Positions 18,688 through 28,765 of a DNA stretch of 64,000 nt are shown piece after piece; position 1 is the first letter of the stretch, and the number at the start of each line of letters is the position of its first letter. The DNA comes from Segatella oris (GTDB lineage Bacteria > Bacteroidota > Bacteroidia > Bacteroidales > Bacteroidaceae): positions 2,232,001 to 2,296,000 of the forward strand of contig NZ_LR134384.1 in NCBI RefSeq assembly GCF_900637655.1, written 5' to 3'. The position numbers and the translations under genes are program-made. The notes beneath the pieces are model-generated. The model was not told the origin of the DNA, ran no database searches, and saw only the letters and a program-made list of their open reading frames with translations.

Positions 18688-19701
18688 CTACTCTTCAGCC
18701 TTGTTCGCCCGCTTTTGCTCGGCAAAAGAGTTGCGTTCCCAAAACACACCATCGGCATATCCCTGAATAGTTTTATCCATATCTGCCTGCAGAAGACGCT
18801 TAGCCGCCCACAAACAATATTCCTCATTGATTTCAACACCACAGAATTTCCGGTTAAGTTTTCTTGCCACGACAGCCAATGTGCCACTGCCCAGAAATGG
18901 ATCAAAAACCCTGTCTCCGCTTTTTGACGAAGCAAGCAACAGCTTGGCATAGAGTTTTTCTGGCTTTTGAGTGGGATGTTCTGTATTCTCCGGCATCGAC
19001 CAAAACGGCACACTGATATCATCCCAGAAATTCGACGGACAGGTAAACCGATACTTTCCATCCTCCGACTGCTCCCAATCTTTAGGCTGTCCCTCTATCC
19101 GATAAGGCGCTCTTACCCTGCGCTTAACCTTCACTGCATCAATATTGAAATAATAATCTTTGGGATTTTTCACGGCAAACCAAATGTCTTCCATGCCGTT
19201 TTTCCAATTCATCCGTGCTCCTCTCCCCTTTTCCCGCTGCCATGTAATACGATTTATAACCGTCAACCGCTCTTCAATGACACGCTGCATCGAAGCACTG
19301 CACTTCCAATCGCCACACATATAAAGTGACCCATCAGATCGCAGTTTATCGCAAACCTGCCCAAACCAACTACGCAGATAGTCCTCATAACCAGCCGACT
19401 TCATAGCAGAGAAACGGTTACCATTGAAATCTTTATCCAGATTATATGGCGGATCAATCACGATAAGATTGAAATATTCATCCGGAATAAGCCCCAGACA
19501 ATCCAGCAAGTCGCCATGAACTATCACATCATCAAAAAGTCCCGACTTCAGATCTTCAATGCTGTTCACCTTTGATTGCAGCAACATGCGTTCACCGCCC
19601 GATATCGTCAGCGTCTTATTCCTACCTGCCTTACTCTTTTTTATTACTGTCATTCCAACGTTACTAAAGCCATTTGAAACTTCCACATGCAACATCTTCA
19701 T
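18688..19701 (-). CDS. Solitary adenine-N6 DNA methyltransferase, beta class
   Basis: 337 residues from the ATG at 19701 (a GTG three codons upstream is possible). Catalytic motif IV DPPY lies near the N-terminus (LIVIDPPYNL), the AdoMet motif FxGxG near the C-terminus (DPFLGSGTLAVVA), with HPTQKPEKL between: the beta order. The stretch ITWQREKGRGARMNWKN resembles GATC-type enzymes of the DpnA/MboI group, so GATC is a reasonable guess, not a demonstration. No endonuclease gene is adjacent. It has its own promoter (19728-19759), 20 bp upstream. Likely an orphan methylase or the remnant of a restriction system. Confidence 0.88.
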   Translation of the reverse strand: MKMLHVEVSNGFSNVGMTVIKKSKAGRNKTLTISGGERMLLQSKVNSIEDLKSGLFDDVIVHGDLLDCLGLIPDEYFNLIVIDPPYNLDKDFNGNRFSAMKSAGYEDYLRSWFGQVCDKLRSDGSLYMCGDWKCSASMQRVIEERLTVINRITWQREKGRGARMNWKNGMEDIWFAVKNPKDYYFNIDAVKVKRRVRAPYRIEGQPKDWEQSEDGKYRFTCPSNFWDDISVPFWSMPENTEHPTQKPEKLYAKLLLASSKSGDRVFDPFLGSGTLAVVARKLNRKFCGVEINEEYCLWAAKRLLQADMDKTIQGYADGVFWERNSFAEQKRANKAEE

Positions 19702-19727
19702 CCATGACACACGTGCATTTCATGTAG

Positions 19728-19759
19728 CAAAAATAAGAATTTATCTCGAATTATGCAAA
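19728..19759 (-). promoter_or_regulatory. Promoter of the DNA methyltransferase
   Basis: Minus-strand TTTG (19759-19756), 20 bp, TATTTTTG (19735-19728). Start expected near 19722, which supports a start codon at 19701-19710. Confidence 0.6.
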
Positions 19760-20307
19760 TGAAGAGAGGGACATATTGTAAATTTATAATACTGTTTTTT
19801 ACCCCTTTCAGAGCAGACCAAATAGAAATGAAAAACGCATTAAAAAGAGAAAAACAGGCATCATCTTGCAAAAAGAAGAGCTATTTCAGCCAGACAATTT
19901 GCTGAAATAAGTCAAATCAGCCCCTCACTACTGTCATTTCATCGTGCAATCTGCATCATCTTGTTGCTTAATATAAGTCAAAATGCAGTGTAATTCTATA
20001 TGAGATGACTTGATTTTTCATTATTTCTTGCAGCGCAATCTTTATCATTTCACGTAACCAACTGATAGCCAGCATCTTGCTTAAAGCGCTCAAAACGGGC
20101 GTATTCACAGCCAAGAGATTTTGTTTTTCAAATACGCGAGCTATGCAAAGGCAATTGTAAAAGATTTTAAAGGTAAAGAAGTTAAAAGGAAAAAGCATAA
20201 AAAAGAAAGAAAAAGAAAGCAGGAAGAGAGAAGTAACATGCAGGTACACACATTGCATCACACACCCTCTTCTTGCTTCTTAACCTTTTTATCTTTTTAG
20301 TTTTCCT
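19760..20307. other. Intergenic stretch without a convincing gene
   Basis: No ORF with gene-like codon use. A 12-mer TGCAATCTGCAT (19945-19956) recurs at 45416-45427 in another gene-free stretch, and several short words resemble the dispersed repeats elsewhere in the window. Confidence 0.4.
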
Positions 20308-21852
20308 TTATTCCCACTCGATTGTCGAAGGTGGTTTTGAGGATATATCATAGCAGACGCGGTTGACACCCTTTACCTTTCGAATGATTTCATTAGACAC
20401 TTCGGCCATGAAATCATAAGGAAGATGTGCCCAGTCTGCCGTCATTGCATCCATCGAAGTCACTGCACGGAGGGCAACAGGATGCTCATATGTACGCTCA
20501 TCTCCCATCACTCCAACCGAGCGAATGGTTGAAAGCAACACTGTTCCTGCCTGCCATACATGGTCATAGAGCGGGCTTCCGTCAGGCATCTTGTAGTTGT
20601 GCATCTTCTCAATATAGATGTCATCAGCATCTTGAAGAATACGAACCTTCTCGCGAGTGATGTCGCCAAGAATGCGAACTGCCAAGCCCGGGCCGGGGAA
20701 CGGATGACGTTTGATGAGACGTTCAGGCATACCCAATTCATAACCCACACGACGAACTTCGTCCTTGAAAAGCCACTGCAGCGGTTCACAAAGCTTTAAC
20801 TTCATCTCTTTGGGCAGTCCACCTACATTGTGATGACTCTTGATCACCATGCCCGTAATACTCAAACTCTCAATACGGTCAGGGTAGATTGTGCCTTGAG
20901 CCAACCATTTTGCATCGGTAATCTTCTTGGCTTCAGCATTGAACACCTCTACAAAATCACGGCCGATAATCTTGCGTTTCTGTTCAGGATCAGTCACTCC
21001 GTCAAGGTCTTTGAAGAACTTTTCACTGGCATCAACGCCTACAACGTTGAGTCCTAAACCCTGATAAGCCTCCATGACCTTGGTAAATTCGTTCTTGCGA
21101 AGCATGCCATGGTCGACGAAAATACAGGTAAGATTATTTCCTATGGCTTTATTGAGCAGGGTTGCACACACAGAAGAGTCGACACCTCCCGACAAACCGA
21201 GGATTACGCGGTCGTTACCCAACTGCTTTTTCAGGTCTGCAACGGTGCTTTCCACGAATGAAGCCGGGCTCCATTCCTGCTTGCTTCCACAGATGTCCAC
21301 CACGAAATTGCGCAACAACTGCATGCCTTGCAGGGAATGATATACCTCCGGATGGAACTGAACACACCACACACGCTCTGCTTCATTGGCAAAAGCGGCA
21401 TACTTTACATCGGAGGTTGAGCCTGTAACCTTAAAGCCTTCAGGGATTGCAGTGATAGTATCGCCATGGCTCATCCATACCTGTGAGCCTTTTTCAAAAC
21501 CTTTGAAGACAGCGCAATCGGTATCAATGGTCTCAAGATTTGTACGACCATATTCGCGCGTTCCCGTCTGTTCGACCTTTCCCCCGTTAGCATAAGAAAT
21601 AAACTGAGCACCATAGCAGATACCCAGAACAGGGTATTTACCAATGAACTGGCCAAGATCTACCTTGAAAGCTTCCTTGTCATGAACCGAATAAGGGCTG
21701 CCACTCAAGATGACACCAATGATATTTGGGTCGTCTTTGGGAAACTTGTTATAAGGCAGAATTTCGCAGAAGGTGTCCAATTCACGCACACGACGGCCGA
21801 TAAGCTGTGTGGTCTGTGAACCGAAGTCAAGAATAATTATCTTCTGTTGCAT
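20308..21852 (-). CDS. guaA: GMP synthase (glutamine-hydrolysing)
   Basis: 514 residues, full length. The N-terminal class I glutamine amidotransferase has nucleophile Cys79 in LGICYGAQ and the His168/Glu170 pair in QFHPEV. The C-terminal ATP pyrophosphatase has the P-loop LSGGVDSSV (222-229), and the dimerisation domain has [13 protein letters not shown] and ends KPPSTIEWE. It converts XMP to GMP. It lies 31 bp after the murU-like gene, apparently the last gene of a four-gene transcript. Confidence 0.97.
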   Translation of the reverse strand: MQQKIIILDFGSQTTQLIGRRVRELDTFCEILPYNKFPKDDPNIIGVILSGSPYSVHDKEAFKVDLGQFIGKYPVLGICYGAQFISYANGGKVEQTGTREYGRTNLETIDTDCAVFKGFEKGSQVWMSHGDTITAIPEGFKVTGSTSDVKYAAFANEAERVWCVQFHPEVYHSLQGMQLLRNFVVDICGSKQEWSPASFVESTVADLKKQLGNDRVILGLSGGVDSSVCATLLNKAIGNNLTCIFVDHGMLRKNEFTKVMEAYQGLGLNVVGVDASEKFFKDLDGVTDPEQKRKIIGRDFVEVFNAEAKKITDAKWLAQGTIYPDRIESLSITGMVIKSHHNVGGLPKEMKLKLCEPLQWLFKDEVRRVGYELGMPERLIKRHPFPGPGLAVRILGDITREKVRILQDADDIYIEKMHNYKMPDGSPLYDHVWQAGTVLLSTIRSVGVMGDERTYEHPVALRAVTSMDAMTADWAHLPYDFMAEVSNEIIRKVKGVNRVCYDISSKPPSTIEWE

Positions 21853-21883
21853 AGTAAATTGATATAATTAGTATTACTTTTTG

Positions 21884-22678
21884 TCATTGTTTCAGACGCT
21901 CGGCGAAGGCTTCCGCCTGTTCAAGCGTGTCGAGTTTACCTACATCCATTAATTCAAGATCACTCTTCACATAGCCTTTAATGGCCACCTTGTCGCAGTT
22001 CTGTAAATAGAAATCCATGATTGGGAAACGGTCAGGATAAGCATCCATCAAAGGAAAAAGCTGCGGAGAAAACGAGTGAATGCCTGAAAAAGCATACATA
22101 TGGAATTGCTTTTGCAGGTCATCTACCGATGCCTCCTGCACCTCTTGATAAGGGCTTTTCACCTCACCTGTTTCGATATTTACCCATCCCACAAGTCGCA
22201 TTTCATGATTAAAAAGCAGATAACGCTTGGTCTTTCGCCAACTGACGAGCAACACCGCACCTGCCTCTTCCTGAGGAATGCCACATGAAGCGCACATCAA
22301 CTTACGGTCTGATTTGTAGAATTTCCGAAGGTCAACATTACTCAATATGTCGACATTATGGATTAAGATAGGCTCATTAAGCTTAAAAAGAGAACGGGCA
22401 AACTTAATGCCTCCACCCGTCTCAAGCAGTCCGGCAGTTTCATCACTGATGCAAATATCAAGCTGAAAGTTATTGTTTTCTTTCAAATAATCCGTTATCT
22501 GATTGGCAAAGTGATGCACATTGATGACTATTCTCTTAAAACCTGCATCCTTCAGTCTAAGGATAACGCGCTTCAACAGAGGCTCTCCTCCCACTCTTAC
22601 CAAAGCCTTTGGTATGCTGTCAGTAAGCGGTTTCAGGCGTGTCCCCATGCCTGCGGCGAAAATCATTGCTTGCATCAT
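21884..22678 (-). CDS. Nucleotidyltransferase, MurU-like (MurNAc-1-phosphate uridylyltransferase)
   Basis: 264 residues. Sugar-nucleotidyltransferase signature IFAAGMGTRLKPLTDSIPKAL, then PILIHNVDILSNVDL (metal site) and a short C-terminus with PIMDFYLQNCDKVAIKGY. This size and its place directly after an AmgK-type kinase fit the recycling route MurNAc -> MurNAc-1-P -> UDP-MurNAc, known from Pseudomonas and reported for oral Bacteroidota. A generic glucose-1-P type activity cannot be excluded from sequence. It lies 71 bp from the kinase gene and 31 bp from guaA. Confidence 0.82.
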   Translation of the reverse strand: MMQAMIFAAGMGTRLKPLTDSIPKALVRVGGEPLLKRVILRLKDAGFKRIVINVHHFANQITDYLKENNNFQLDICISDETAGLLETGGGIKFARSLFKLNEPILIHNVDILSNVDLRKFYKSDRKLMCASCGIPQEEAGAVLLVSWRKTKRYLLFNHEMRLVGWVNIETGEVKSPYQEVQEASVDDLQKQFHMYAFSGIHSFSPQLFPLMDAYPDRFPIMDFYLQNCDKVAIKGYVKSDLELMDVGKLDTLEQAEAFAERLKQ

Positions 22679-22749
22679 TCAGAATTTTAATGCCTACAAA
22701 TTTAATTGTTTTCTATGAATTGGCAAAATTAATCTATGCTGTTAACGTC

Positions 22750-24294
22750 TCATTTCCGTGCTTCAAGCACCTGTTCTATGCCCTGTTCACGATGCCGGAT
22801 GCGCACTTCAATGCCAAACTTGTCATGAATATGCTCTGCAAGATGCTGTGCACTGTAAACCGAACGATGCTGTCCGCCCGTACAACCAAAAGAAAACATC
22901 AGATTGGTAAAGCCACGTTGCATGTAACGGGCAACGTGATGATCGGCCAGTTTGTAGACACTTTCAAGGAAAGTGAGTATCTCTCCGTCGTCTTCGAGAA
23001 AGCGAATAACGGGTTCATCCAAGCCCGTTAACTTCTTGTAAGGTTCATATCGCCCAGGATTATATGTACTGCGGCAGTCGAAAACATAGCCACCACCATT
23101 GCCCGATGGGTCTTCTGGAATGCCCTTACGATAGGAAAAGCTATTCACCCTGACTACCAAAGGGCCGCTACCATCATATTTTGAGAACGTAGCAGGGCCG
23201 TCTTGAGGATGCGCTTCATATACTTTACTGTCGCTGGTTTTATAGCCATCAGAACGTGACACGGCCGATTTCTCAATCTGTGCAAACTGAGGAAGCTCAG
23301 TCAAACGGCGCAACATATTCATCATATAGGGGTAAGGAAAGAGTTCAGAATTCATCTTTAAGAGTTCCCGCAGATTATCCATTGCGGGCGGAATTGAGTC
23401 GAGGAAATGCCTCTTACGCTCAAAATAACCGCGAAACCCATATGCTCCAAGCACCTGAAGCAAGCGAAACAGCACGAAAAGACTAAGTCGACTCACAAAA
23501 TGACGCACACTTGGAACCTCGGTATATTGCTTCAAAGCATCGTAGTATTCATAGACCAACTTGCGGCGAAGCTTAAAGGAATACTTGGCAGAAGCCTGCC
23601 AAAGGAACGATGCAAGGTCATAGTAGAAAGGTCCTTTACGGCCACCTTGGAAATCAATGAAGTAGGGGTTGCCCTCATTATCAAGCATAATGTTGCGGGC
23701 TTGGAAGTCACGATAGAGAAAACTATCCCCCACTTCAGCTGCCAAGTCCTTGGCAAACATATGGAAATTGGCTTCAAGTTTCAGCTCATGGAAATCGAGT
23801 CCGGTGGCTTTCAAGAAGCAATATTTGAAATAATTAAGGTCGAACAGCACACTTTCCTCATTAAACTCGGGCTGCGGATAGCAGTTATTCCAATCAAGAC
23901 CACGGGCACCCCGTATCTGGAAATTAGGCAAAGCACGGATTGTTCTTATGAGCAGCTGCTGTTCATTTTGATTGTAACGTCCACCTGCTTCACGTCCTCC
24001 CTGAATGGCATCAAACAGAGATGTATGTCCCAAATCAGTCTGCAGATAACGTAACTCGTCTTCACTCACGGCCAGAACATGAGGAACCGGAAGCTGACGC
24101 AGCATGAAATGGCGGTCAAGATAAATGAAAGCATGATTTTCATCTCGGCTCGTTCCCACCACTCCAATAACGCTTTCGCCATCATTTCCAATGAAACGAT
24201 AGTATTGTCTGTTGCTTCCTGCACCCGGCATCTTCTCTATAGTAGCAGGCTTCTCACCTTTATACTGCACGTAAAGTGCGGTTAGTTTTTCCAT
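22750..24294 (-). CDS. Fusion: aminoglycoside-phosphotransferase-type sugar kinase (AmgK-like) + RapZ C-terminal domain
   Basis: 514 residues. The N-terminal part (about 1-330) is a kinase of the APH fold: YRDFQARN (194-201, catalytic Asp196, Asn201) and FIDFQ with metal-binding Asp214. After a linker (about 335-375), residues 378-505 are a RapZ C-terminal domain (FSYRKGIPEDP, YVFDCRSTYNP, GCTGGQHRSVYSAQ). The RapZ P-loop half is absent. In E. coli the RapZ C-domain senses GlcN6P. Next to a MurU-like gene, the kinase likely phosphorylates MurNAc/GlcNAc at C1. The fused sensor may adjust the kinase to amino-sugar-phosphate supply (inference). Confidence 0.88.
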   Translation of the reverse strand: MEKLTALYVQYKGEKPATIEKMPGAGSNRQYYRFIGNDGESVIGVVGTSRDENHAFIYLDRHFMLRQLPVPHVLAVSEDELRYLQTDLGHTSLFDAIQGGREAGGRYNQNEQQLLIRTIRALPNFQIRGARGLDWNNCYPQPEFNEESVLFDLNYFKYCFLKATGLDFHELKLEANFHMFAKDLAAEVGDSFLYRDFQARNIMLDNEGNPYFIDFQGGRKGPFYYDLASFLWQASAKYSFKLRRKLVYEYYDALKQYTEVPSVRHFVSRLSLFVLFRLLQVLGAYGFRGYFERKRHFLDSIPPAMDNLRELLKMNSELFPYPYMMNMLRRLTELPQFAQIEKSAVSRSDGYKTSDSKVYEAHPQDGPATFSKYDGSGPLVVRVNSFSYRKGIPEDPSGNGGGYVFDCRSTYNPGRYEPYKKLTGLDEPVIRFLEDDGEILTFLESVYKLADHHVARYMQRGFTNLMFSFGCTGGQHRSVYSAQHLAEHIHDKFGIEVRIRHREQGIEQVLEARK

Positions 24295-24296
24295 GA

Positions 24297-24473
24297 TTAT
24301 TTGAATCTGTCCTTGTTCTTACGGTTATCTTCCCATTGTGCAAGCAATGCATCGATGAGCAGAAGTATCATCATGATGCCTAATGACATAAAGAATGACT
24401 TCGTGATATAAAGCAACAAAATGGCTACAAAGGCCAACAATGCCACGCGTTTCCAATCAATTTTCACTTTCAT
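24297..24473 (-). CDS. Small membrane protein, 58 residues
   Basis: ATG at 24473, TAA at 24297-24299. It starts MKVKIDWKRVALLAFVAILL and has two hydrophobic segments (about 10-22 and 29-45; FFMSLGIMMILLLIDALL) with a short polar turn (YITKS), then a charged tail (QWEDNRKNKDRFK), which suggests a hairpin in the inner membrane with both ends inside. Two bases separate it from the kinase-RapZ start, so it leads the operon. The -7 box ends 4 bases before the ATG, predicting a leaderless mRNA. No family recognised. Confidence 0.72.
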   Translation of the reverse strand: MKVKIDWKRVALLAFVAILLLYITKSFFMSLGIMMILLLIDALLAQWEDNRKNKDRFK

Positions 24474-24477
24474 ATTG

Positions 24478-24508
24478 CAAAGATAGGAATAAAGAAATAA
24501 ACCTCAAA
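24478..24508 (-). promoter_or_regulatory. Promoter of the cell-wall recycling/guaA operon
   Basis: Minus-strand TTTG (24508-24505), 19 bp, TATCTTTG (24485-24478), almost abutting the ATG at 24473. Confidence 0.65.
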
Positions 24509-24514
24509 GCGAAT

Positions 24515-24641
24515 AAACAAAAAATCGGATGTCATCACGACAACCGATTTTCAAAAACAAACTACTTAAAAACTAATCTACTAAAACAAATCAAAAAATA
24601 TCTTTCTCGGATTTAACATCCAATACTTTTATATCTCTGTT
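24515..24641 (-). ncRNA. Candidate small RNA upstream of the recycling operon
   Basis: From a full promoter (24647-24677) about 125 nt are transcribed leftward to a hairpin AAAATCGG(TTGTC)/(GACAT)CCGATTTT (24521-24552, one mismatch) followed by TTTTTTG. The unit ends before the operon's own promoter. A T-rich body with a possible internal stem GGAT/ATCC. It may be an independent RNA or an attenuated leader. Confidence 0.4.
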
Positions 24642-24646
24642 TGATG

Positions 24647-24677
24647 CAAAGATAGGCAAAATCCGAATAGGTTCAAA
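24647..24677 (-). promoter_or_regulatory. Promoter of the candidate small RNA
   Basis: Minus-strand TTTG (24677-24674), 19 bp, TATCTTTG (24654-24647). There is no coding frame directly behind it. Confidence 0.6.
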
Positions 24678-24748
24678 GATATAAATCGTTTTTTTTATTT
24701 TTATTAACCCTGTAATCTATATTCAGTGACATTTTACCTACGAACGGA

Positions 24749-24787
24749 ATAAAAAACCGGTTCACTCTATCATAGAGTGAACCGGTT
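24749..24787 (-). terminator. groEL terminator
   Basis: A perfect 15-bp stem (24755-24769 with 24773-24787, loop TCA) and on the minus strand a T-run (24756-24751), 67 bp past the GroEL stop. The strongest terminator in the window. Confidence 0.9.
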
Positions 24788-24853
24788 ATATTTTGGGGAT
24801 TGTTCTCTAACAAACAACCATGCGGTTGAATGTTCAGAACAATCAGATATCAT

Positions 24854-26491
<1,638 letters not shown>

Positions 26492-26542
26492 TTATTTCTT
26501 AAAAAATTATTTTTTGACTTTTGAACTTCATGATTTGAGGAC

Positions 26543-26812
26543 TTAACCCACTACTGCCAGCACATCACTCTGGCGCATAATCAGATATTTCTCACCCTCA
26601 TATTCGAGTTCTGTTCCTGCATACTTGCCATAGAGAACAACGTCGTTCTCTTTCAGAACCATAGCCTCATCTTTCGTACCCTGGCCTACGGCAATGACTT
26701 TTCCACGTTGAGGTTTCTCCTTTGCTGTGTCAGGAATAATGATACCACCTACTTTTTCTTCTGCTTGTGCAGGTAAAACCAGCACTCTGTCTGCTAATGG
26801 TTTAATGTTCAT
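26543..26812 (-). CDS. groES: 10-kDa co-chaperonin GroES
   Basis: 89 residues. It begins [23 protein letters not shown], has the mobile loop with the hydrophobic tripeptide III (GGIIIPDTA), and [16 protein letters not shown] with the roof hairpin. Caps the GroEL ring. First gene of the groES-groEL operon. No CIRCE element (TTAGCACTC) is present; instead a sigma-54-like promoter and TGCCA/TGGCA repeats precede it (26861-26924). Confidence 0.98.
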   Translation of the reverse strand: MNIKPLADRVLVLPAQAEEKVGGIIIPDTAKEKPQRGKVIAVGQGTKDEAMVLKENDVVLYGKYAGTELEYEGEKYLIMRQSDVLAVVG

Positions 26813-26860
26813 AATGATTATATATTTAATGTTTCACTTTCTTTTTGACACCTGCCTATA

Positions 26861-26924
26861 TGCCAAAAATGTGCCAACATGATATATATGACAATTTTGG
26901 CAGTGCTATATGCCATATCTGGCA
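26861..26924 (-). promoter_or_regulatory. groES control region: sigma-54-like -24/-12 and two TGnCA-N4-TGGCA palindromes
   Basis: On the minus strand TGGCACATTTTTGGCA (26876-26861) has GG and GC 12 bp apart, as in -24/-12 promoters (TGGCAC-N5-TTGCW; one mismatch in the -12 box). Start would be near 26850, 38 nt before the ATG. Upstream, TGACAATTTTGGCA (26889-26902) and TGCCATATCTGGCA (26911-26924) lie 22 bp apart, two helical turns, like sites for an activator. No TAnnTTTG box was found here. Alternatively all the repeats are sites of one heat-shock regulator. Confidence 0.5.
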
Positions 26925-26950
26925 GCAAGAGAAAATGAGCTGATGAAAGC

Positions 26951-28369
26951 TCAATCACCCTGATCGGACTTTAGTTTTGCAGAGATAAACTCTGCCATTT
27001 TCGCTGCTCCTTCAGCCGTGGGATGAATGCCATCGGCCTGCATCAAGTCACCATATGGGGCAAAGGCTGTGTGCAAGTCAATGACCTTGCAATGCCGTTT
27101 GCGTGCAACGCTGCGGATAACAGGCACAATGGCATTCACAATCACAGAGTCGTTGATATTCCAAGTGGGTTTGAATGCAGGGATTGGCGTTGCCAAATAC
27201 ACCGCAGGACGAGCCGGGAGAGCTTGCAAAGTATCTACCATTGCCAACAAATCAGCCTCGAAGTCCGCACCAAAGCGCCAATTTTCGGGCTTAGAATCAT
27301 TGGTTCCAAGCTTCAACACGACAATATCGGGATTGAAAGCCTGCGCATCCCGCCATGCCAACTCGTTGACATAAGGCCAATCTCCACGGCGAAGCATCGT
27401 GCGAGAACTGACACCAAAGTTTCTCACAGTATAGCGCTTGCCAAGCAGTTTCTGCAACACTGCCGGATAACCATTGGCATCTGCCATGTAAATGCCATAC
27501 CCATCAGTGATGCTGTTGCCTATACAAGCCACACGAACAGATTGCGGAGTGGCCGAAGCCTGATGAAGATTGAGCCATGAACTCAAATCACCCAACAATT
27601 GCAGACGACAGGGAGAAGCCGATGAACTCCCGAAATCGTGCCCACCTTTGGGATAGACAAAGAGTGCACAGGCATTGCCGTTACGATGCATGGCTGCATA
27701 GTAGGCTATACCATTCAACAAAGGATTGACCGCTTTGTCATCATTGGTAAGGAACAGAACTGCTTCAGAAGTGAGATGAGGCCTCACATATCGGTCGGCA
27801 GAGAAATGCTCATTTGTTTCCTTTCCAACCACCTTTGCCGCATTTCCTCCATGGGATGGCTGAATTGCTGCATTCATGGCATTGGGAGAAATGACAGGAT
27901 TGAGCAGCAAAGTAAAGTCAGGGCGCACGGCAAATGCCGATTGTGTGGAAACGACAGAAGCGGCATATCCACCCATGCCCCAACCCATTATACCCACATC
28001 ATAGGGGTTAATGTGCCAGACAGCAGCACTGTCACGCACCATTTTCACGGCCTTTTCTGCATCAACAACAAGTTGAGAACGTGCAGCGTCAGGCAGACTG
28101 TACTTCACGACAAAGAATGAAATGCCACGCTGAACAAAAAAACTTGCCCAATCTTTAGCCTTGATTTCCTGCACATTCTGTGTGTCAACATCGTCCCACA
28201 AAGCCACAACAGCACGTCCCGAAGGCTGTTCAGGGAAGAAAGCCACGAGTGTTGAAGACGAACTTTCGGGAAGAGTTATCTCCTTCTTACATACATCATG
28301 TTGTGCATGCAGCGGTATAACGAACCACAACAACATTAAATTCAGCAGGTGTTTTACGATGATTTTCAT
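26951..28369 (-). CDS. Two-domain secreted esterase: degenerate alpha/beta-hydrolase + SGNH hydrolase
   Basis: 472 residues with a signal peptide (about 1-23, ending LHAQ). Residues about 35-265 follow the alpha/beta-hydrolase pattern of xylan esterases, with Asp (about 210-211) and His244 (GGHDFG), but the nucleophile elbow reads GWGMGG: Gly131 stands where Ser is expected. Residues about 277-468 are an SGNH/GDSL domain with all blocks: GNSITDG (Ser286), Gly319, GTND (Asn357), DGIHP (Asp446, His449). So only the second domain is likely to be catalytic, probably removing acyl groups from glycans in the periplasm. A -7 box TACCTTTG lies at 28397-28404. Confidence 0.86.
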   Translation of the reverse strand: MKIIVKHLLNLMLLWFVIPLHAQHDVCKKEITLPESSSSTLVAFFPEQPSGRAVVALWDDVDTQNVQEIKAKDWASFFVQRGISFFVVKYSLPDAARSQLVVDAEKAVKMVRDSAAVWHINPYDVGIMGWGMGGYAASVVSTQSAFAVRPDFTLLLNPVISPNAMNAAIQPSHGGNAAKVVGKETNEHFSADRYVRPHLTSEAVLFLTNDDKAVNPLLNGIAYYAAMHRNGNACALFVYPKGGHDFGSSSASPCRLQLLGDLSSWLNLHQASATPQSVRVACIGNSITDGYGIYMADANGYPAVLQKLLGKRYTVRNFGVSSRTMLRRGDWPYVNELAWRDAQAFNPDIVVLKLGTNDSKPENWRFGADFEADLLAMVDTLQALPARPAVYLATPIPAFKPTWNINDSVIVNAIVPVIRSVARKRHCKVIDLHTAFAPYGDLMQADGIHPTAEGAAKMAEFISAKLKSDQGD

Positions 28370-28568
28370 TGTTCAATGCGATTAGAATATCCCTCACAAA
28401 GGTAATTGTTTTTATCCGAATAAAATGAAACTGCAGCATAAAAAGCCAACGACTTATTGGAAAAAGGTATTCCTTTCATAGACGAACAGCGCTAAACCAC
28501 CTTACCGACATACATGGCACAAAGACTCAACAAAAGTCTCCGCAACTGTAAACTTCTTTCAACTCAGA

Positions 28569-28636
28569 TTTGCATTCGCCTCGAAAATTCATTATCTTTG
28601 CATCGGGGAACGCAGAAAGGTGCGTTCCCCTTTTTT
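28569..28636 (+). ncRNA. Promoter fused to a terminator-like hairpin (tiny RNA candidate, copy B)
   Basis: TTTG (28569-28572), 20 bp, TATCTTTG (28593-28600), then GGGGAACGCA (28605-28614), loop GAAAGG, TGCGTTCCCC (28621-28630) and six T. The same layout as 171-236. The flanking bases (ATTTG.A.TCGCCT) also match, while the stem differs by paired changes. Nothing coding follows for nearly 400 bp. Confidence 0.5.
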
Positions 28637-28702
28637 GTGCTTACCGCCAAACGGCATTGCAACATGGCTTGAATTGGAGTTTAATCTGCCTCATATCACG
28701 TT

Positions 28703-28765
28703 GTAACTTGCATCAAATCACCGCATAAGATGCCACAGATTACAAGTTGTTTTGACGCAAATCAC
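28703..28765. repeat. Intergenic repeat, copy B
   Basis: A 63-bp segment that aligns without gaps to 9654-9716 (48 of 63 identical by my count), including GTAACTTGC, CAGATTACA and TTTTGACGCAA. The right end of a weaker copy is at about 318-380. Confidence 0.6.

Noticed and set aside
19968..20261. 97-codon minus-strand frame downstream of the methyltransferase
   Set aside because: Low-complexity AT-rich codons; lies over repeat words and has no promoter or family match.
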